From positions 34,413,513 to 34,477,512 of the forward strand of contig NC_052507.1 in assembly GCF_014356525.2 (NCBI RefSeq): a stretch of 64,000 nucleotides of DNA, in the 5' to 3' direction. Under the pieces are notes generated by a model. That model did no database searches. It saw only the letters and a program-made list of their open reading frames with translations, and was not told the origin of the DNA. The first letter of the stretch is position 1. Every line of letters starts with the position of its first letter. A program made the position numbers and the translations under genes. Source of the stretch: Nilaparvata lugens. Lineage: Eukaryota; Arthropoda; Insecta; Hemiptera; Delphacidae. Positions 35,097 to 47,955 of the stretch are shown piece by piece.

Positions 35097-38000
35097 GTAA
35101 GTTTTTCTAGAGTATGAGTAGTCTCTGTTTCAGAGGCAAGGCGTCCGGTCATCTCTGGATTCGCCGATGACTGGACAGAAATTGATATGTAATGTGTATA
35201 TTATTCAATTGAAAATATTTAAAATAAATACAAAAAATTGTGAAGAAACCAAAAGAGAAACGTTTTTTTGCGAGCGCTCCAAGTTTGAATAAAGTAGAGT
35301 AGTAGACTACTGCATCATCAGTTCAATCCGTTCTCAAAAATATGCGATTCCAGTAATGCTATTTAGCATTGGTTACCACCACTCTTCTGCATAATCACTC
35401 TCCCTCTCCCCGTGAACAATGATGGAGAAAACGGTCAAAGACATCGCTATTTTCTGCGATTCCACTGTTCCGCGCCAGTGTTGCAAACCGTACGATAATT
35501 TGTGATTGATTATTATTATTTCTTCTATGTTTGGTTTTGAAGCATCCAAATTCAAAAATCTACTTTGTGAAAATAATTAAGAACTGAAAAATATTAGTGA
35601 AGAGAACAACAGACAAGACTTAACCTATTTCGGACTATGTGTAACCTATCTAAATTTGGGAGAGGAATAGCACAAGGTTACCTCATTTTTTGTCTCCCTG
35701 TCATTTTTGATGATTTACTTGTTGTATGAATCAATAGAGAATTTCATTTTAATTTTTCAAATTAATTTTAATTATTGAGGGCTTGTTTCCGAGCTTGAGA
35801 TTTAGACAAGTTTTAGACTTTTCAACTCTAGGATTATTAATAGTAAGCTTATCTTATACTAGATGTCATATTGCTCGATAAATAATCGTCCAAAATGAAA
35901 CATTATCTTTTGAGTAGTGGAGATGGGTGCAGCTTTCATTCAAACTTTCAACTGAATTGTTCCTGGAGATGACTGAGCCAAAAAGTCACGCCTCGCCCCT
36001 GCTCTGTTTAGAGTACTCTCGATTGCTATCTCCGGGAGCCTCAAGAGTACTCTGAACACAATAATAATATGACTATTATGTTTTGATGTTAAACTACTTT
36101 TACTGAATTATGATATATTCTGTTCAATTTGATCGATTATTATAATTTTTGAATAGGAAAAGATCCTCCAATTAATGTCTCATTTTTGTCCAATACGAAA
36201 ATCAATCGTCTCAAAACGTTCGTGATTAGACGACAAGAAGATTCAACATTGCAGCTGCGAGCATTCTCACAGAACGTGTTCTGAATCACTTATAGCCGTA
36301 ATTATCCAAGTGCGGAAGCAGCTTCATTGTTGTTCTAAGCTTGTGGGTTGGAATTATCAAGCTGCTGGCAATTAAATCCAGCTACTCAATCCATTCAAAT
36401 TCTTATTCAATTCTCTTGAAGAATCCAGGGAGGAGTACAGCCTCTGGGTTTTTAATTCTTCTGGGTGGAAGCAGAATAATCCTGAATTCCAACTTCCAGT
36501 CTCTTTTGAACTCTAATTTCCTTTCCAATTATTCCATTTGACAAAGTCGAGCATATTTCCCTGTTCATTGTTGAATTGAGTTGAAAATTGAGAATACATA
36601 ATATCTCTGAATTTTACAGAAAACATGACAATTTGCAGAGTTTGAACAATATGTCCTTAACATTGGACATCTGTACAAAGCCTATTGATTCCCGATACAT
36701 CTGGTCTTCTCATTTCCTTCACTTAGTTCGCTAAGTATTCCACTCATTAAAATCGACTTACGATACACTGAAGCAGGGAATGAATAAATCATTAGATCAT
36801 TACGATGGCAACAAAACCTGGGTGAATTGGAACGGAAATTTGTGAAGGAGGGTGAAGAGAGAAATACGATACACTAGAACGTTTATTTTTTAATTGTAAA
36901 GGAATTAAATGATGGAGATCGATTTCCCCTCCTCACAACTCAACTTCATTCATAAAATATTCGTACGTGCTTCGACATGAATCGATCTGCGCCTTCGGCA
37001 AGTTTCGGTGGCCCAAACAAGGCCTATAATCTTAATAAATATCCTTCCAGTTGGCTGAATAGCAAGGTCACACCCAGATTCCAAATTTAATCGATCAATA
37101 TTCTTTGATTTAGTGTTCGATAATAGCTGGACCTTGAAATCCATCCACTGTACCTACCACTGTATCCTTCTTGAGTTGATCAGTATTTGTTATTTATACG
37201 GTTCAATATTATTAGATCAATATTTCTCGATATTCGCGTAGGATGTCCCATTCTTGTATTTGTTGCCATCAAGTTTCTCTTATAATGAATCTTATATTTG
37301 TATTTATTGATACTGTAGAATGTAAAGGGTACACTTCGTCAACTTCCTTTACATTAGTATTTTTTTAAATCTTTCTTCTAAATTATCCATAATTCTATGG
37401 AATATCACTCAACCCGTCCTCCCTCACCACACCTCTCCTTGTTAATTAATAAATGAATATTCCGCTATACATCTTCCAATCATTTCATTGATAGTTTTGT
37501 CTTAGAGTATCAACATGCTTTTTCAATCAAAAAGTGGCTCCATCAATCTGTGAACATTGATAAGATTTGAAAGCCATGGATAAAATTGAAATCACCAGAG
37601 ATTGCTCTAGTACAATAACGGATTCATATTTAATTTCAAAGTTTGAGATTATATCCCATAAGAACCTGTAAATTGCAATCTATTCTCATTTGATTGAAAT
37701 TGGGAAGACTCCTGCTCCCTTTCAATCAATCTTCCAATCGAACGGAAAAAACCAAAACGAATTTAGTCTAATGCTTCAAGTAATAATCAAGCTTTCCATT
37801 CTAATGAGTTTGCTAAACTCTCCAGTATATAAAGCAATAAAATTTCATTCGTAGATAACTTTGCTTAAGCTCGTAAAAGTGGTGTAACGGTTTTCAGAGT
37901 GTGCGATTAAGACGAGCGAATAATAAAACCTACCGCATACTCTTGAAAATCTCAGGAAATGAATCTGGAAGATTCATTATAAATGAATATCAACCACCGG

Positions 38001-38589
38001 AACTAATCATCATAATGATTTGACTTGTACTGATTCAAAATATATCTATCCAGGTGCTAAAATATAGAGCAAAACTGGAAATATAACTGTATCAGCTGAC
38101 GTTCTTGATTTGACTGTTTTTCCTGACAGTTTTTACTTGCAGAAACGTGACCCAAGCTAGATGACATCAAGCGACTTTCGTTTCCTGCTTCTTACTCAGA
38201 TAAGATCGATAAGCTAGTTGCAAAGATTCATTTTCTTTTTCCCAGATTACGGATGTTTTCTACTTTAGAGTGGAACTCATATTTAGTTATCTAGAATATT
38301 TCATTTCTCTGCTTGGAATTTTCATTCTTTTCTCCCAATTTTCATTTGCTTGCTGCAAGAGCGAAACAACCAATGTTTTCCGTATTTGGACTTGTATATA
38401 TTATGTAGAAAATGGAATAAATATACTTTTACTTCGATCGGAACAAATTATCATAGAATTTTTTTCCTTGAACAGAGTGAAGTCTAAAATTTTTTTTTAA
38501 TTATTCGAAATATGTAAGGTTTGAAAAAAATGTTTTTAATGTACTCTCGAAACATCATTTTGTAATTTCAAGTGCTTCAGCATGTATAT
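35097..38589. other. Non-coding stretch
   Basis: No gene or repeat is recognised. A short imperfect hairpin (ccggtcatc … gatgactgg) sits at about 35147-35175. Confidence 0.45.
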
Positions 38590-39236
38590 TGTTGAGTCAT
38601 TAGCTGAATGGCCATGTTGTGTTACATACTGTTGAGTCATTAGCTGAGTGGCCATGTTGTGTTACATATTCTTGAGTCATTAGCTGAGTGGCCAATATTG
38701 TGTTACATATTGTTGAGTCATTAGCTGAGTGGCCATGTTGTGTTACATATTGTTGAGTCATTAGCTGAGTGGCCATGTTGTGTTACATATTGTTGAGTCA
38801 TTAGCTGAGTGGCCATGTTGTGGTACATATTCTTGAGTCATTAGCTGAGTGGCCATGTTGTGTTGCATTTTGTTGAGTCATTAGCTGAGTGGCCATGTTG
38901 TGTTACATATTGTTCAGTCATTAGCTGAGTGGCCATGTTGTGTTACATATTGTTGAGTCATTAGCTGAGTGGCCATGTTGTGTTACATATTGTTGAGTCA
39001 TTAGCTGAGTGGCCATGTTGTGTTACATATTCTTGAGTCATTAGCTGAGTGGCCATGTTGTGTTACATATTCTTGAGTCATTAGCTGAGTGGCCATGTTG
39101 TGTTACATATTGTTGAGTCATTAGCTGAGTGGCCATGTTGTGTTACATATTGTTGAGTCATTAGCTGAGTGGCCATGTTGTGTTACATATTGTTGAGTCA
39201 TTAGCTGAGTGGCCATGTTGTGTTACATATTCTTGA
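38590..39236. repeat. 16-copy 40-bp minisatellite with a TGAGTCA per unit
   Basis: Sixteen head-to-tail units of 40 bp (the third is 41 bp) run from 38590 to 39230, plus a 6-bp partial unit. The unit reads TGTTGAGTCATTAGCTGAGT followed by GGCCATGTTGTGTTACATAT. Divergence is very low, mainly a TGTTGAG/TCTTGAG alternation, so amplification or homogenisation is recent. Every unit but one (38911, TTCAGTCA) carries TGAGTCA, the AP-1/bZIP consensus. Units lack the spacer variability of CRISPR arrays. There are no flanking mobile-element ends. Confidence 0.95.
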
Positions 39237-42200
39237 AGAACAGTAATGGTGAATTAATATACCTGTAGGCATCAAATCAAATGGAAACAGTTTTTGAAAA
39301 CATGTATATATCTCATTGTTCCACATAACATATTCATTTTCATTTACGTCTGAATACAATTATTGGAGCATGATCCAACAATAGGAAATAAGGTTAATTT
39401 ATCGCATTCCTAGAAATTAGCTCAGCAGAGCTTGAAAAGGTATCTCATCAAAGAATCATGATTGAGAATTTCTCAATATGTGAACTTCCACCTCATCAAA
39501 TACATTCTGGAAATTTTTTCTCCAAATAGTGATTGTGTGTTTGAAAAAGAGAAAGAACCTACACTCCCCTTGAATTTCATTTTCCCCCATTCATCTGGCT
39601 TTTTGGTCTCCCACATTTCCCCCTTATTGGATCCATGCCTTATCGACAGATGACAGCTTATTATCAGAGAGCGGGTGACAGCCCTTAAGGGCCAAGGGGT
39701 GACCCTCTCCACGTGTAGGAAAAGGGCTCTCAAAGGTATCTTAGGGGGGAAGATGTCGCCCACCCAGAGGAAATACCGCAAGCAGATCATATTTTCGAGA
39801 AGCCTCATGTTTCACAACAAAGCCCAATTTGGCTGCCATGCCCTTATCAATATCAGTTAGGTAGGATCCAAAGCTACTGCTTGGCTGTAACGATGTTTAA
39901 TAAACAACAGAATGTGTATATCTGTATCATTTGGAAGCTTGAAGATCACCGTGCTATAATGCATCTTTTAGTTATCAGGTAACTATTGTATTGTACACGA
40001 CTTCTTATCTGAACTGGTGTATGAAATTCAGAATATGCAGAAAGTTGTGAGATGATGATTCTCCTTTTTATCAATAATTGAAACTCAAATCTCCTCACAA
40101 AGATCGTTTCATTTTCATGATCACTCCCATCAAACTATCAAACTGTTCTCATCAAACTATTTCTTGTTCTAGATATCTCAGGACATCTCTCTTGTTCTAT
40201 AATAAAGCCATTCTCAAATTCGTCTCATTCTCAATATAGTTTTGTCCATTCATTTCATTGAGGTAACTTCTGTTGGAAACCATTTATTTCTCTTTCTTCT
40301 GCTTCTTAAATCCCAAATAATTTCGAAATTTCAGTTCACATCCTAAATAGATTCTACCTACAGAGCCTGAACTTCGATTAAGAGATGAACTGTCTCCTTC
40401 AATTTCCTGATTCAAATTTCTTCCACATCCGTAGATTTGGAGGATAGTGAGCGCCATTCCAAAAAAGAGCGACAGCGTCGATGACACTTCGCGGCGCCTT
40501 TGGAAATGTGACGAGTCAGTTTGACCTTAGACCCCTCGCCCCCTTGAACCCTTGCCCCCTCTCACCATCCATCCGATGACTGACTGCCTTTGCCCCGAAA
40601 CGTGTAACTGCCTGTCAGGGCAGACCAGTGTTATAAATCAGATCATCCCTGGCTCTGGAAACAAGCATAGAATGCTGCTTCTTCGCTGCTCATCCACAAT
40701 CTTCTTGTCTCTTTCTCTCCTTTCACCTCTTATTCACACTTTCTCTCTCCTGCGATGACATCCATTCGATCTCGACATGACACTCGCCTCAAATCCTTTC
40801 TCTCACATGTCCGGCTAATATGATTGATTCCCTACTATGAAAGAAAGTTGTGGGTTGTTTTGTTCTTGAATACATTGAACTATGTGGTAGATTCATAGTG
40901 GCTGGGGTTGTAAAACCATTTCAGGGGTGACCGTTTTTTTCTCAACGAATATTAGTAATCATCTCTTCAAGACTACAATAGAGGTATTGTGTCTCACACA
41001 TCGATTCCAACAGAGTTGTAGTGATGTGATTCAAGATGTTCTTGAATATCACAAGATCCAAGGTTCCAAATAAATCTTCCAATTCTATAGATATCTTGAA
41101 TAAATAGTATGGAAATAACAGTCAAAACTTGAAACAAGATTGAAAAAATTTCAACTAATAGAAGTAACAGTCAGTGAATGCAGTGGAGTTTGGATGTTAA
41201 TGAATGTAAGAATGATGGGAGATATTCATGTTGTTAACCTTCGAAATAGCAAGAATCAAAAATAAAAATGAAGAAAAGGAATTCGCAATTAAGACTGAAA
41301 TTAGGAAACAAAGATGGGAATATGCTGAAAGAAGAAACATAGATATAGGAATACCATCATAAAACGACCATCAGAATGACTTTTCGAAGAGGAGAAGGGT
41401 TGAAGTTAGAGAAAAAATATATTAAAAAAAGATGTTGATGGAGAGGAGACGTTCAAAATAGACGAAAATTATAATACGACATGAGAAGAAGTTACTTGAC
41501 AGCCTGCTGTCAAAGCATTCATCGGCTCCTCAATAAGTATTCGTTTTAATACTAGCTCATGAGAGTGTGTGAGAGAGAGTGAGTGGTGAGGTGAACTTGA
41601 CATTTGACGGTGTGCGTATTTATTGATAATAGTTTTGAACTTGACTGGAATTGAGATCGTGGAGGCTTCGGTGGCGAAATCTTGTCTTCAGTCAAGGTCA
41701 TTCTTGCCTGATTAAATTATTCTCCATTATCACTGATTGATATCGCTGCGCTTATTTTGAGAGCGGGTGTGTGAATGGGAAGGTCGCTCATAAGCTATAT
41801 ATCTTGATTCTTTTATTCATTCTTACATAATATGACTTCAATCAATACTGCATATTTATATTATGATTTTACTACCACTTTCGAGTGTGCATTGTGGATG
41901 CTTCAGGGTTGAGCTACCTCCACATCTCCACAATTACTTCCGTACTATTATTGACTTCAATTAAGTATTATTTATATTGACTATGGTAGTTGGGCTTGTA
42001 TTTCTGGTGAGCTATCCCCATATTCGATTAATCCTTTTTCCATAATCCTGAATTTTTACCATGCTTTAATGAAATAAAGAGTTAAATTGATTTAGAAAGT
42101 GAAACACTTCATGAAGTGGGTGATCGTACACTGGATTAAGGAATCAAATTGAAATGTATATTCTTGATTAGGTAGCAAGCATTTGAAGAGGCTTCTAATA

Positions 42201-42319
42201 ATTTCAATCTCTGGTGGTACAGAGATTAATAAAATTAATTTCTCCATTTCATTATGCTGTCACCTGTAACTTATTAATGCAAGCATGAAGTTAAAATAAA
42301 ACGAACAGAAACAAAATAA
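39237..42319. other. Non-coding stretch
   Basis: No gene is recognised. Positions 39640-39860 and 40490-40660 are GC-richer. The overlapping frames there (up to 111 codons, both strands) show no domain. Confidence 0.45.
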
Positions 42320-42449
42320 TTCTTTTGAAAAATACTTCTGATATTGATTTCACATTGATATCTACATTTGATATGCTATCGATTCTTTTGAAAAATACTT
42401 CTGATATTGATTTCACATTGATATCTATCTACATTTGGTATGCAATCGA
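42320..42449. repeat. Tandem duplication, 63-bp period, two copies
   Basis: The segment beginning 'ttcttttgaaaaatacttct' at 42320 is repeated from 42383. The copies are nearly identical; the second has a small 'ctat' expansion and a few substitutions. It is a recent local duplication with no coding content. Confidence 0.9.
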
Positions 42450-45400
42450 TGAAATGTGACCATTTCATCAATTTTATTCAATTAATAAGTGATAATAAAT
42501 TTTTCCACTTCTTGAAATGTCTACCATCTTCAGTATATGTATTTGTTAACTGCGGTATATTTTAATTCTAATTTTCATCTTCGAACTCATATTTCAAAAT
42601 CTTTCTCAAAAAACATACACAATTATAATAATATGATATTATAGCATCTAAGAATAATACAAGAAAAATACTATTAAAATATGGCTTGGCTTGGCAAAAT
42701 ATTCCATGGCTTGATTTTCTTCTTTCTATGTGGAACTCTATAAACTTCACTGGTTTCATGAGATAGGTCTTCAGTTTCCAGTATATCCTTCAGATTTTGT
42801 TATCGTTCAGAGTATTTCTAATGTACTAGTCAATTTCTCTATATATACTCAGTAGCCACAAATATTGTTTATTTGCACATAATGTCTACGTTCACACTCT
42901 CATCGATAATTTCATGAAGTCATAAAATGATTATATGTAGTATAAAGACTATCTCATTATGTTTTCGAATACAAGTCATCGACTAATAAAGCAATTGTTC
43001 ATTGGAAACAAGACGATCATAAACTAATCCCAAGCACAATATTGGATCATTTATATGAAGTCAATCTTATCTCTACAACCTGCATTATCTACATCTTCAT
43101 TAATACATTACAACCTCATATGATTCTCCATCCTCTGATGGCCTTACAATCATCATCGCTCCATTCAAGCTCTTCTCCTTCTTCGAAATGATCGCCCTTC
43201 TTCACACTCCACCTACTGCTCCTCCTCCTCCTCCTTATCTCCCTCCTATCATTACCACTGCTTCTACTATTACTATCCTCTTCATTTGCACTTCCTCCTT
43301 CTTTGACTTCTCCAATTTCTCCTTCCCAACCACCTCCCACTCTTCTTTTTCCTTCCCCTTCCTCCGCAATAACCAATCTCAACTCATTCTTATGTTATTA
43401 AGATCATTGTGATTGGAGAGACACCAATATTTTCTACCCATTTCATCATATGTTTCGATTTGAACCTCACGGAATCCAGATGTGAGATTTGATGAATCAA
43501 GATATAAATAAAGCCTCTTTATTTTTCCAGTGAGTACATGAATTCTCAGAAGACATGCTACACAAATGGAAACATCCTACAATTTCTATGATAGTGTAAC
43601 CTACAGAGAACTATAATGTATTGTGCAATGGCTCCAATAAATATATTCAGCCACTATGGTCAGCATGTGATCATTTTATTCGATCCCGCATTGTTCAAAA
43701 TTAATATAAAAATTATTAACACTCGTCACGAAAGTAATACATCTATTTGTTGGAATTGAAACTTGTAGGGGAAGAGTTATAAATTATCAGTTGAGATGCT
43801 GAACTGAGATATCGAGACCCTATCCAGAAACGGAATTCCGACCCTACACGGTCATGAACTATTCAATAAATTATTAGATCTTCGTGCGTTAGTACGGCTT
43901 CCTTTTCCAGTAGGCCTAGTTACACGTGCTCAATCACGTGCTTGTTGCGTGTGAGTGTGAGTGCGTGTGACTACCAGGTGAGGAGAACCACTATACATAA
44001 TGAATTGAAATACTTGCAGTCGAGGGTAGCATACAATAGTACTACCTACCTGTAGTCTCCTCCACGTCTTCTCATCAATAATTGAGTTCCACTGTAGTAC
44101 AGGTACTAAGAGAGCCTTTGGGAATGCCTCAGAGTATAATAATAGTGTTCACTCAATTGAATAAAGAATTCCTTTATGCGGCCATTTATTCCAATTACTT
44201 CTTTATTCATTGTTGATGTGCTGTATTGATCGATGATTGATGGTTGAATAGGTAGGCTATTGGGAAAGCATACGACTTTCTTATGGAAGAGAATTAGGTT
44301 TGATTCTTCCTATGCTGTAAGGATCGTATTGAAGTATCATTGCTGTTTGTCAAGATTAGAGAGAACACACTTCAAAACATGCTTCTATGGTCGAAGAACA
44401 TGTTCCCAACAATATCAAGGAATAAAGATATCAGAATAACATCACAACACGTTTTTCCATGAATACCATGCATTACAAATGCAATCATATTGACAATCAT
44501 CGTGAGGTTAGGATTGAATTCGATTGTGTCCAATGCAATATGAAACTGTATAATTTGAGAAATAGAAGATCGATCTTATTTCATGAACCATCCCCCTCTC
44601 AGTGGTTTTAAATCGCGGGCCTAATTCAATTCATCGATTCCATGAACGTTAAGTGTAATTACAACGTTCGCAGAAGAAATTTAGAACTGCATAAATAAAC
44701 TTGAGCTATTAATTTTGTCCGGAGAAGACTTGCATGAGCCCCAAAAACTGGTTCGTCGCTACAAGAAAACATCTGCTCAACTCAGAATTAGCAAATCAAA
44801 CTAGCAAGTCAAATATTGATTTCGTGATAATAAATTCGAGATGATGGTCAACTTATTCAAAAAAGCCTACGCGAATTACTCAACGGATAAGACTGATGCC
44901 TACACAGCTACGCCCATGGCTTGTGTGGCTCAACATGTAGGTGTGCGCACTTCTTTATTCATTGATCAACTAGCGAATCAAAATGCTGATTTCATTGCTT
45001 AGCTATAAATGATAATTCATGACAATAAAAGGTAGATAGGTGCTGACATCATGAAAGTTGTTACTGTTATTTGAATATGTCTATTTTCTCATCGAAATAA
45101 ACATTGGGATTATAATCTAGCTTTCTCTTGAGTGGGGAGTTGCTGTTTTGTGAAACTTTTCAAATGCTTCAAGATCTATGATAATCATGATATACTGTAA
45201 ATGATCGTTGGCCAATGAACTAATCTTAATCTCATCCAAACTCGTAAATTTTGAAGGCACCATCGATATATTTGGTTCTTTTGAACTTTTTAATTCTCAA
45301 CTGAATTTTACAATTTCTTAGTGATTTTTGAAGTGTAACATCAGTTTATAATCCAGTGCTTCATTCTTCTATATTTCAAGTTCAAAATTCATAGTTTTTT

Positions 45401-47770
45401 CACTTTCAACATAATTATAATTTGACTTGAATTCCCAGCAGTGAAATATAACCTATGTTTAAAAAAAAAAAAATGGGAGTATAGCAGTTTTGGGCTAGGT
45501 CTTGTGCTCTTGCCCATTCATATCATCTAAGATTTGTGATTGTATTGATGAATAAATTGATAAAATCGATGAATGGAAGACACGATTAAAAGAGGGACCA
45601 AGAACATGATAGTTATGGAGAGATAGAAAATTATTCGAGATTACTAATGTTATATTGGGAAAATGTTGGATCGATGCTCCTCATGAAAACCTAAAGTATA
45701 GTATAGTTTTTATATGCGCGTCCAGTTTTTAATGGTTATAATTTGTAATAGTACTTCACAGATTGATTCGTTGATGAAAGCTCAGCTTCTGAAAGCGAAT
45801 GTTTTTCCTAATCTCTTGGCAATGTGCACTGATGTGCATACAACGAAAATTACACTTTGATAAGACCAACAGTTTTATTCTGCAAATTCGCCAAGTTGTA
45901 AACACTTTTGGGAATTGAAATCGGAGAAAAGTTTCACGAAAGTCCCATGAAATTGGTGGCCTGACGAGACGTACGATTAATTTCACGGTTAGCAGGCTTC
46001 AGATTATAAAAGTTTGCCTCGAACTCGTTTACACCGATTAGTCCCGGGCTCGAAAGTTCGAGATTCTCTGGCTCTGCTGCTCCAGGAAGGCCGCACGCCT
46101 TTGTAATTGGAGATTCTAACATGTTTCACGAGGATTAGGTGCAAGTGTTCACGGATGGTGGCTCCTTCAACATCATTGACTACTGCCAGGTTTGTTGTTC
46201 TTGGTGACTTAACTTTCTGAGCTCACAAATTGGCTTTCTTTTGTAGTGGAAGTTCAACCATAATATCACAAAATTGTATGTTGTTCAATATGATTATGTT
46301 GCATAATAAATTTCCATTGTTGGTTTGATTTGCTAAGATGTTGTAAATCATTTATTGGTGAGTTTTCAATTATCTGACTTGAAATAATCTTCTAATACTA
46401 TTTGCTTCAAAAAGGGAAGGTTTTTCATTTCCTCTGATTTCTTTCATCAATTTCCAATTATAGTACTGTACTGGAAAAGAACTATTATCACAAACTTCAT
46501 TCACCTTTCACAAAAACGAAGATCTTACTCGTATTAACATTTCAAATAACTGTAAGACGTAGTTGAGGAACATCAACACACTGTGTACATAAAGTATATG
46601 TTATCATTATAAATATATTGCATATCCTCTCCAATCGATGTGTTGATGATGCCTCATTGATTTCATAAAGTTGGTTCACATCATAGAGTTTATTCTATCG
46701 TTAATCAAAACTTATATATTATTAGAAGTCCAGATAAGCCCCCTCCTCCTCAATCATCTGGCCGTGAGAGAGAAACTTTTAATGTTGAATTATGATCACA
46801 GATGAATAGCGACAAAGCCGTACCGCCTCCATAATAATAAGGAAGGTGCAAAATATGAATGATAGTAGCGCCCAGTAGCCATGTTAATCATAATTTGCGG
46901 GGTGGGAGCCGATGGGAAATCTGGCTACGAAAATAAGTATTGTATGGATCACGGACGACAGTGGCTAATCTAATTGGAAAAGAGTGAAGAGAAAGGAATG
47001 AGAGGAAAGAATGGAGTGTGTGAGAGAGAGAGAGAGGATGGTGTTAGTGAGAGTGGTGAAGAAGGAAAGAGGAAGAATAGATAGAATGGAATGGGGAGAA
47101 GAGAACATTATGAGAGAGAAAGAGATCCTGGAAGGGAGTTTGCCCATTAACATTGTAGGTGTATTAATCAATTTGGGTTTTGTATGCTGCATGCAATATC
47201 TCTGTATAATAGCAGTCCACTAATAGGAATGGGAGTACCACGAATAAAAGAAAAAAGGACGGGCACCGAAGAAAAGAGACCGTAGAGGGGAGAGAGACAA
47301 CAGCAATCTGTCTTGGGGCGCGAATACAATACACGTCTACCACCTCTCCGATATATATTTATTTCCGGATAATGTTGACATCTACGCCTCATTTAACGGA
47401 GCTCCCTGCTCCTCTGGGTCGGTCCTGGTGAGAGTGAGTATGTTGAGCGGATTTATCCATGATCTTTGGCGTTCTCTATCCTTTCATTCATCGTTTCATT
47501 CACGATCACAGCTGAGTGGCTACTTGTTTTACAGCTTTCGCTTTCTGGCCGCTTCGTATTCCACTTCTAGGTTTTAGCTCATATTTCGCTTTTCGAACTC
47601 TACTCCTACTTAGATCTTCACAGTAACTTATATAAAAACTTCACAATCAATGATCGGTATTCCATGTAGTAGGTGATAACTGTCAGATAAAAAAACAACA
47701 TACTATTATTATAAAATATTTAATTTACACGATTATGTGGAGTTTGCATGAATATATATGATATGACGAT
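42450..47770. other. Non-coding stretch
   Basis: No gene is recognised. A pyrimidine-rich tract lies at about 43180-43375 and an A13 run at about 45452-45464. A CpG-richer patch lies at about 45955-46110, and a purine tract at about 46980-47120. Confidence 0.45.
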
Positions 47771-47773
47771 GTA

Positions 47774-47952
47774 GGCTAGTTACATACACATCGATTTTTG
47801 GTCGTACGATATTTTACCGTCCTTATAAATTCTATTAGATTGAACAGATGATTTCAAACATATGATGTTTGCCAAGTTCCGTTTAATCTCATAGAATTCA
47901 TAGTGACGACAAAATATCGTACGACCAAAAATCGATGTGTGTGTAACTAGCC
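47774..47952. mobile_element. Hairpin MITE (179 bp) with GTA flanks
   Basis: Arms of about 77 bp (47774-47850 and 47876-47952) are inverted copies. The outer 48 bp is nearly identical (starting GGCTAGTTAC and including CGATTTTTGGTCGTACGATA). The loop is about 25 bp. GTA occurs directly outside both ends (47771-47773, 47953-47955), consistent with a 3-bp target duplication. No coding capacity. Confidence 0.75.
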
Positions 47953-47955
47953 GTA

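Noticed and set aside
38590..39236. CRISPR-like direct repeats
   Set aside because: Units are contiguous and nearly identical without unique spacers, and the genome is eukaryotic. It is a minisatellite.
43116..43412. Arg/Glu/Gly-rich minus ORF and Pro/Thr plus ORF
   Set aside because: Both derive from the same purine/pyrimidine tract.
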